Assembly: GCF_019090165.1 (NCBI RefSeq)
Contig: NZ_JAHRIB010000061.1
Coordinates: 62,001-126,000, forward strand
DNA length: 64,000 nucleotides
Reading direction: 5' to 3'
Origin: Streptomyces sp. BV286
GTDB lineage: Bacteria > Actinomycetota > Actinomycetes > Streptomycetales > Streptomycetaceae
The translations under genes were made by a program, and so were the position numbers. The notes beneath the pieces are model-generated. The model did not search any database. It was not told the DNA's origin and saw only the letters and a list, made by a program, of their open reading frames with translations. Shown in pieces: positions 59,111-64,000 of the stretch; position 1 is the first letter of the stretch; the number at the start of each line of letters is the position of its first letter.

Positions 59111-61702
59111 TCAGGCCTGCTCGTCCGCCAGTTCCGCCACGCCCGTCACCCGGTGCAGGGGGTACGTACGGACCTCGTCCGCGGTGTGGTCGTACGCCGT
59201 GACGAAGCCGCCCTCCACCCGCACGGGCGCGATGACGCGCTGGCTGGCGGAGCCCTCGGCGTTCACGTAACCGATCCAGAGGGTGCCGCCGGTGAGGACG
59301 GCGGCCTGCATGGTGGCGAGGGTCTCGGCGGAGGTGGTGCGGGGCAGGGCGCCGTTCCGGCCGGGCGACGAAGACGGCTTGCGCGGGGCCGTGGACGCCA
59401 CGTCACCCGCACGGATGGCGCGGATCGCGGCCCCCAGAAGGGTGGTGTCGGGGGACGGCGGCCCGTCGGGAACCGGCTCGGGCGCCGTGCGCGGGGGCGT
59501 GCGACGGGCGTCTGCGCGGGTGATCAGCACGTCACCCTCGGCGGACTCGGCGGCCGGTGCGAAACCCATCGCGCGCAGACCGTCGAGAAGCGTGGCCGGG
59601 TCGGTCTGGGCGGCCAGGACCGTGGGCGCGAGGCGGCGCAGCCGGAGCCCCTGCGACCGCTTGTCGGCGATGATCTCGTTCAGCAGCGCGTCGTCGTCGC
59701 AGCGGACGTACGCCGAGGCCGCGCCGATCCGCAGGTGGCCGTGCCTGCGCGCCACGTCGTCGATCAGGTAGGCGAGCGGCTGCGGTACCGGCGTACGCGA
59801 GTGGGCGGTCAGGAACGCCTGCAGGTCGGAGGCCGAGCGGCCCGCGTCCAGCGCCCGGCGGACCGAGCCCGGCGTGAAGCGGTACACCGTCGCCCCGCCC
59901 TTCGATTCCACGTCCGCGAGGACACCCAGCACGTCCGCCAGGGGGCGTCGCAGCGGGCCCGGGGCCACCGCCGTGAGGTCCGCCTGGAGCAGGACGTGGT
60001 CGAGGGGCTCCGGAAGGAGGGGCGCGAGGAGACGGCCGGCCCGGGAGGCGGCGGCGGCCACCTCGGCGGGGGAACGGGGCTCCGGCGGGGGCGCCGGATG
60101 GTGGTGCCGGTGGTGGACGGGGAGCTTGTCGCCCGGACCGGCGGCCCGCTCCGGGGCGGGCGGGCGCGGCGCCGCCGCTCCCATGAGCGCCCGCCCATGC
60201 GCGGACAGCGCGCCCCTGCCGGTGATTCCCAGCGACTCGGCCTCGGTCAGCGTCCACCGGGCGAGCCGGGCCCGCAGGTCGTCCGAGGAGGCGGCGCCGC
60301 GCAGGGCGCGCTCCCAGTGCAGCCGGGCGACGAGGGAGTCGGGGGACGCGGCGCCGCCCTCGGGCAGCGCGGCGAGCAGCGAGAGAACCCGGTGACGGAC
60401 CTCGGGGGCCGCCGAGCGGTCCAGGCCGGGGCCCAGGGCCGACAGGGTGCGCTCCTTGGTGTCCCGGCCGCCGACCACACCCGCCGTGCGGGTGGCCGAC
60501 AGCCACGCCGTGGCCAGCCGCGTCCAGCGCTCGGCGGCCGGCAGGTCCAGCCACTCGTCGTAGGCGGGCGTCGCCGCGTACCGCTCGTCGGCCGCGCCGT
60601 CCGAGGCCAGCAGGCCCGCCGCGTAGGCGAGTTCCACCCAGAACGCGGCGACCGGCTCCGGCACGTCCAGGGCCACGGCCGTCCGCTTCAGGTCCCGCAC
60701 GCTCAGGCCGCCCGCGCGCATGACGGACGGGCCGCCCTCGTCCCAGTCCTTCAGCAGCTCCTCGACGGTGGCGAGCGCCGTGTACGCCTGGCCGGCCGCC
60801 GTGGCGTCCACAACCTGTGGACCGTGCACGGCCGTGGGTTCGACCGGCGGAGGCAGCGGTTCCGTCGTGCGGTGCGCCCGTCCCGCGCGCAGATGGAGGG
60901 CGACCTCGCGGGGCAGTACGACCGTGCCGGGTGCCGTCGGCAGGAGCAGCCCGCGGTCCAGGAGCCAGCGCAGCCGGGACGCCGGATCGGCGGTCACCTG
61001 GCCGTACGGCGGCCCCCAGACCAGCCGCGAGAGAACCTCCAGGGAGTCCGGCGGGGCCGAGTCGAGCAGGGCGGACATCCGGGCGCGGTCGGTGAACAGC
61101 CTCGTGAGCGACTCCACCGCCGACACCGCGTCATGGGTCGTGGCCAGCCCGGCCGCCGCGAGGATCTCCTGGATACGGCCCGGGGACATGCCCGCCGTGG
61201 CCTCCGCGACCGTCGGACCCAGCCCGGTCGGGGACGGGTGCTGCGGCGAGGGCGCGAGGAGTTCGCGGGCCGTGCGGACCAGCCGGAGCCGGTCGTCCGC
61301 GCCCCACACCAGCGCCTGCTCGCGCAGGACGGCCACGGCGTGGGGAAGGGCCTCGGTGACCGCCGGGTCGCCCGCGTCGCCCGCCAGCAGCTCCAGCAGC
61401 GTGCCGTACGGAGCCGGTTCCGGGGCCACGGCCAGTGCTTCCGCGCTCTGGAGGGCGAACCGGTCCAGCCGCTCCAGGGCACGGATCACGGACGCGCGCG
61501 TACCGGCTCTGGTGGCCAGCTGGGTGAGGTCCGTCGGTACGGGAGTGATGAGGTCCGGGCGGGCCCGCAGCAGCGCGGACAGGGAGGAGTCGTCGCGGGC
61601 CCGCAGGTCCTCCGCGAGTGAACGAGGGTGTGCCCCGGCGGGAGCGGGCTCCTCTGCGGACACCCCGCCGGGCTCCTCTGGTGACTGCTCCTGGACGCTC
61701 AT
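59111..61702 (-). CDS. XPB-associated helicase C-terminal-like domain protein (Helicase_C_3 type)
   Basis: The 863-residue protein has a long helical winged-helix-rich N-terminal half (LRARDDSSLSALLRARPDLI, LTQLATRAGTRASVIRALER), a Pro/His-rich linker (HHRHHHPAPPPEPRSP) and a middle domain with PLPEPLDHVLLQADLTAVAP and VYRFTPGSVRRALDAG. The C-terminal portion (TLWIGYVNAEGSASQRVIAP, then RVEGGFVTAYDHTADEVRTY) is WYL-like. This matches the actinobacterial protein seen beside XPB. It lacks Walker motifs, so it is likely a partner rather than a helicase. The ATG at 61702 was used. Confidence 0.82.
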   Translation of the reverse strand: MSVQEQSPEEPGGVSAEEPAPAGAHPRSLAEDLRARDDSSLSALLRARPDLITPVPTDLTQLATRAGTRASVIRALERLDRFALQSAEALAVAPEPAPYGTLLELLAGDAGDPAVTEALPHAVAVLREQALVWGADDRLRLVRTARELLAPSPQHPSPTGLGPTVAEATAGMSPGRIQEILAAAGLATTHDAVSAVESLTRLFTDRARMSALLDSAPPDSLEVLSRLVWGPPYGQVTADPASRLRWLLDRGLLLPTAPGTVVLPREVALHLRAGRAHRTTEPLPPPVEPTAVHGPQVVDATAAGQAYTALATVEELLKDWDEGGPSVMRAGGLSVRDLKRTAVALDVPEPVAAFWVELAYAAGLLASDGAADERYAATPAYDEWLDLPAAERWTRLATAWLSATRTAGVVGGRDTKERTLSALGPGLDRSAAPEVRHRVLSLLAALPEGGAASPDSLVARLHWERALRGAASSDDLRARLARWTLTEAESLGITGRGALSAHGRALMGAAAPRPPAPERAAGPGDKLPVHHRHHHPAPPPEPRSPAEVAAAASRAGRLLAPLLPEPLDHVLLQADLTAVAPGPLRRPLADVLGVLADVESKGGATVYRFTPGSVRRALDAGRSASDLQAFLTAHSRTPVPQPLAYLIDDVARRHGHLRIGAASAYVRCDDDALLNEIIADKRSQGLRLRRLAPTVLAAQTDPATLLDGLRAMGFAPAAESAEGDVLITRADARRTPPRTAPEPVPDGPPSPDTTLLGAAIRAIRAGDVASTAPRKPSSSPGRNGALPRTTSAETLATMQAAVLTGGTLWIGYVNAEGSASQRVIAPVRVEGGFVTAYDHTADEVRTYPLHRVTGVAELADEQA

Positions 61703-61844
61703 CCGATCCACGGTAGCGGGTGGGCGGCCGCCCACGTTCCCGTTGGTGTGAGCCACTGCCGTGCCGGGGCCCGTCACGGGCGGCGGGCGCGGTACCGTCG
61801 TTCGCGCGGGGACATTTCAACGCGGGCGCCCCGGAGGGGACTTC

Positions 61845-62834
61845 GTGGGGATCGAGAGCGACCAGCTCGTATTCGACTATCTGAGCCGGGTCGGCGACCT
61901 GGCCCAGCAGAGGCAGCTGCCGTCCGGGACGCGCATGCGGCTCGTCACGGAGCTGCGCGGCGAGATCGACCGGCGCCGGGCCAAGGCGGTCGTCGACAGC
62001 CCGGCCGCGGTCCGCCGCATCCTCGACCGCCTGGGCACCCCCGAGTCGGTGGTCTCGGCGGCGAACGCCACCGGGGGCACGCAGGACCCGGCACAGCCGC
62101 GGGCCGCCGTCCCCACCCAGCGGGCCGAGGAACCGGAACCCCGGCCGAAGACCCGCCGCAGGGTCCCCCGGCCGCGCCCGGCGGAGCCGCGTGCCGCCGA
62201 GACGGCCGACGCCGCGCCCTCCCCGCCGCACCTCGCGAGCACGGACGAGCTCGGCTCGTACCAGCCCGACTGGTGGCGGGTGGAGAGCGGACCACTCGGG
62301 TCGATGGACAACGTGCCAGGGTTCGTCGGGGGCATCGAGATCCCCGAACTGCTCAAGCCGCCGCCCGGCGAAGAGCCCGACGAGCCGGAGCCGAAGCCCG
62401 TGACGGCGGTCGTCGAACCGGTGGCACCCGTCGAGGCGGCCGGCCCGGCCGGGCAAAAACGCCGCCGGTTCGTCCCGCGCCTGCGGCCCGTCGGCGGAGG
62501 CTGGACCAACCCCCTGCTGCTGCTCGCCGCCGCCCTCCTCGTCGCCGGCGCGGCCATCGGCAACCTCGTCATGCTGGGCCTCGGCTGGCTCATCGCCTAC
62601 CTCTCGCGCCGCCTGAGCCCCACCGAGTCGAAGTGGGCGGTCCTCGGCGTGCCCGGCCTGGTCGTCTCGGCGGGTGTCGTCTGGCTCTGGGGCCGCACGG
62701 AGGGCCGCTGGGGCACACCCGTCGCCCAGGGGCAGATGAGCGACGCGGTCGCCGAGACCTGGCCGTGGGTCCTGCGGGGCGCGGCTATCGCTTCCGCGCT
62801 GTATCTGGTGTGGAGGTCGCAGCGCCGGAGGTAG
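61845..62834 (+). CDS. Membrane protein with cytoplasmic N-terminal domain, unknown function
   Basis: GTG 61845 follows GGAGGGGA at 5 nt. The 329-residue product starts with a helical domain ([20 protein letters not shown], then [35 protein letters not shown]). A Pro/Arg/Glu-rich linker and a [20 protein letters not shown] segment follow, then three or four transmembrane helices ([37 protein letters not shown]). The domain order resembles Streptomyces integral membrane proteins of unassigned role. It overlaps the convergent ABC ATPase end by 50 nt. Confidence 0.75.
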   Translation: MGIESDQLVFDYLSRVGDLAQQRQLPSGTRMRLVTELRGEIDRRRAKAVVDSPAAVRRILDRLGTPESVVSAANATGGTQDPAQPRAAVPTQRAEEPEPRPKTRRRVPRPRPAEPRAAETADAAPSPPHLASTDELGSYQPDWWRVESGPLGSMDNVPGFVGGIEIPELLKPPPGEEPDEPEPKPVTAVVEPVAPVEAAGPAGQKRRRFVPRLRPVGGGWTNPLLLLAAALLVAGAAIGNLVMLGLGWLIAYLSRRLSPTESKWAVLGVPGLVVSAGVVWLWGRTEGRWGTPVAQGQMSDAVAETWPWVLRGAAIASALYLVWRSQRRR

Positions 62835-63687
62835 CGGACTCCTGGGCGGGGACACCGGCATCGGTACGGTCCGCCCCCTCGGACGGGGCACGCCAGGGCG
62901 CTCCGGGCACCACCAGCGGCGACCCGGTCACCGGATCCGGTACGACCACGCACTCCAGCCCGAAGACCTCCCGTACGAGACCGGCCGTGACGATCTCCGA
63001 CGGCGGGCCGGAGGCGACGATCCGGCCGTCCTTCATGGCGACGAGGTGGTCGGCGTAGCGGGCGGCCTGGTTGAGGTCGTGCAGGACGAGCACGACGGTA
63101 CGGCCCCGGCCGCCGTCGGGAGCGGGCGCGGCCAGCTGCCGTACGAGGTCCAGGACCTCCACCTGGTGCGCGATGTCGAGATAGGTCGTCGGCTCGTCCA
63201 GGAGCAGCAGTCCGGTCTCCTGGGCCAGCGCCATCGCGATCCAGACCCGCTGGCGCTGCCCGCCCGACAACTCGTCCACGGGACGCTCGGCCAGCGCCGC
63301 CACGTCCGTGCGTTCCATCGCCTCCGTCACGGCCCGCTCGTCCGCGTCGGACCACTGCTGCCACCAGCTCTGGTGCGGCTGGCGCCCGCGTGAGACGAGG
63401 TCGGCGACGGTGATCGCCTCGGGTGCCACCGGTGTCTGCGGCAGCAGCCCGATCTGCTGGGCGATCCGCTTGGTGGGCAGCTCGGCGAGCGAGGTCCCGT
63501 CGAGGAGCACGGCCCCGCCCCGCGGTTTCAGCAGCCTCCCCAGCGCGCGCAGCGTGGTGGACTTCCCGCAGGCGTTGGGTCCCACGACGACCGTCACCCG
63601 CCCGTCCGGAATCGCGAGGTCCAGCCCGCGCACCACGGTGCGGTCCTCGTACGCGAGGGTCAGGTCCCGCGTCGACAGCCTGCTCAT
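62785..63687 (-). CDS. FecE/FepC-type iron-siderophore ABC ATPase
   Basis: The 300-residue ATPase has Walker [15 protein letters not shown] (about 36-49, with the Asn-Ala-Cys variant), signature [18 protein letters not shown], Walker [16 protein letters not shown] and the H-loop. The [10 protein letters not shown] segment is typical of ferric-siderophore importers. The C-terminal tail is Ala/Thr/Ser/Pro-rich. The start overlaps the permease stop (ATGA). It powers siderophore uptake with FecCD-type permeases. Confidence 0.93.
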   Translation of the reverse strand: MSRLSTRDLTLAYEDRTVVRGLDLAIPDGRVTVVVGPNACGKSTTLRALGRLLKPRGGAVLLDGTSLAELPTKRIAQQIGLLPQTPVAPEAITVADLVSRGRQPHQSWWQQWSDADERAVTEAMERTDVAALAERPVDELSGGQRQRVWIAMALAQETGLLLLDEPTTYLDIAHQVEVLDLVRQLAAPAPDGGRGRTVVLVLHDLNQAARYADHLVAMKDGRIVASGPPSEIVTAGLVREVFGLECVVVPDPVTGSPLVVPGAPWRAPSEGADRTDAGVPAQESATSGAATSTPDTARKR

Positions 63688-64000
63688 GCCCTGCCTCCAG
63701 AACGGACGGTACGGCTCCGGACGATGAGCCAGATCAGATACGGCGCCCCGACGGCCGCCGTGAGCACGCCCACCGGCACCTCGGTCGGCGAGAAGAGCCG
63801 CCGGGCCAGCAGATCCGCCAGCACGACGACGAAGGCACCGAGCAGCGCCGAGCACACCAGCGGAATCTGCGCGGTACGGGCCGAGCGGCGGGCGATCTGC
63901 GGAGCCAGCAGCGCCACGAAGTCCACCGGTCCCGCGGCCCCGGTCGCCACCGACGCGAGCACGACCCCGATCAGCACGAGTCCCAGGCGCACCCGGTTCA
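63684..64000 (-). CDS. FecCD-family siderophore permease, C-terminal part (5' end outside window)
   Basis: The frame is open through base 64000. The visible 104 residues have hydrophobic helices ([20 protein letters not shown], then [20 protein letters not shown]) and the FecCD end [29 protein letters not shown]. It is the membrane partner of the ATPase, with a 4-nt stop/start overlap. The rest of the operon (second permease and binding protein) should lie to the right of the window. Confidence 0.9.
   Translation of the reverse strand, partial: NRVRLGLVLIGVVLASVATGAAGPVDFVALLAPQIARRSARTAQIPLVCSALLGAFVVVLADLLARRLFSPTEVPVGVLTAAVGAPYLIWLIVRSRTVRSGGRA

Overview
The window is chromosomal DNA from a Streptomyces, or a very close relative. 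GC content is very high, with G or C at nearly every third codon position. Gene starts are a mix of GGAGG-type ribosome sites and apparently leaderless starts with a TAnnnT hexamer 6-7 nt upstream. The gene order matches, from memory, the S. coelicolor interval around msiK (SCO4240), cdgB (SCO4281), nagA/nagK (SCO4284/4285) and groEL2 (SCO4296). No rRNA, complete insertion sequence, prophage or CRISPR array is visible. There is one tRNA (Thr, anticodon TGT).

Layout. 1-3.8 kb: end of a DoxX-like membrane protein, a sugar-nucleotidyltransferase, a small membrane protein, the multi-sugar ABC ATPase msiK, and tRNA-Thr. 3.8-15.6 kb: accessory metabolism, with a hydrolase, a PuuB-like oxidase, an APH-type kinase, GNATs, a frameshifted quinone oxidoreductase, an M1 metallopeptidase lipoprotein, TerD, ArfB and a flavin reductase. 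15.8-23.5 kb: the diguanylate cyclase CdgB, a membrane-anchored carbohydrate-binding protein, and an aminosugar block (PfkB kinase, nagA, nagK, a divergent solute-binding lipoprotein) around two DasR-type (dre) sites. 23.6-27.4 kb: a DUF3263 protein and a regulator/DUF4097/ABC-exporter module with a dense operator region. 27.6-35.9 kb: otsB, otsA and gpgS (trehalose, glucosylglycerate), a SAM-I riboswitch controlling thrC and a ThiS/MoaD-like carrier, a cold-shock protein, and groEL2 with paired CIRCE elements. 36-40.8 kb: secreted and lipoproteins, an Old Yellow Enzyme and an HTH protein. 41-51 kb: two WhiJ-like regulator/DUF397 loci, the murR-like/murQ pair, fused GNAT, MFS and HD proteins, and cutC behind another dre-like site. 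52-64 kb: a HelD-like RNAP recycling helicase, an XPB helicase, a UPF0114-IstB fusion protein, two tiny secreted peptides, an XPB-associated protein, and the start of an iron-siderophore ABC importer that runs off the end.

How it fits together. msiK, nagK-nagA, the SBP and cutC each have a dre-like 16-mer in front, and murQ with an RpiR regulator lies nearby, so aminosugar (GlcNAc/MurNAc) uptake and recycling is the main recurring theme. Trehalose/glucosylglycerate synthesis, the cold-shock protein and GroEL2 form a stress block. A REP-like palindromic element (core GCGCAGTTCCCCGCGCCCC) is scattered between genes, is amplified into an 81-bp tandem array at 52 kb, and in one place has been captured inside the translated N-terminus of NagA.

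The most unusual items are the UPF0114 membrane domain fused to an IstB-type AAA+ ATPase beside XPB, the REP-derived NagA segment, the IS30-type HTH fused to a MarR domain, the dre-like site in front of cutC, and a CRP-consensus palindrome in front of the c-di-GMP synthase.
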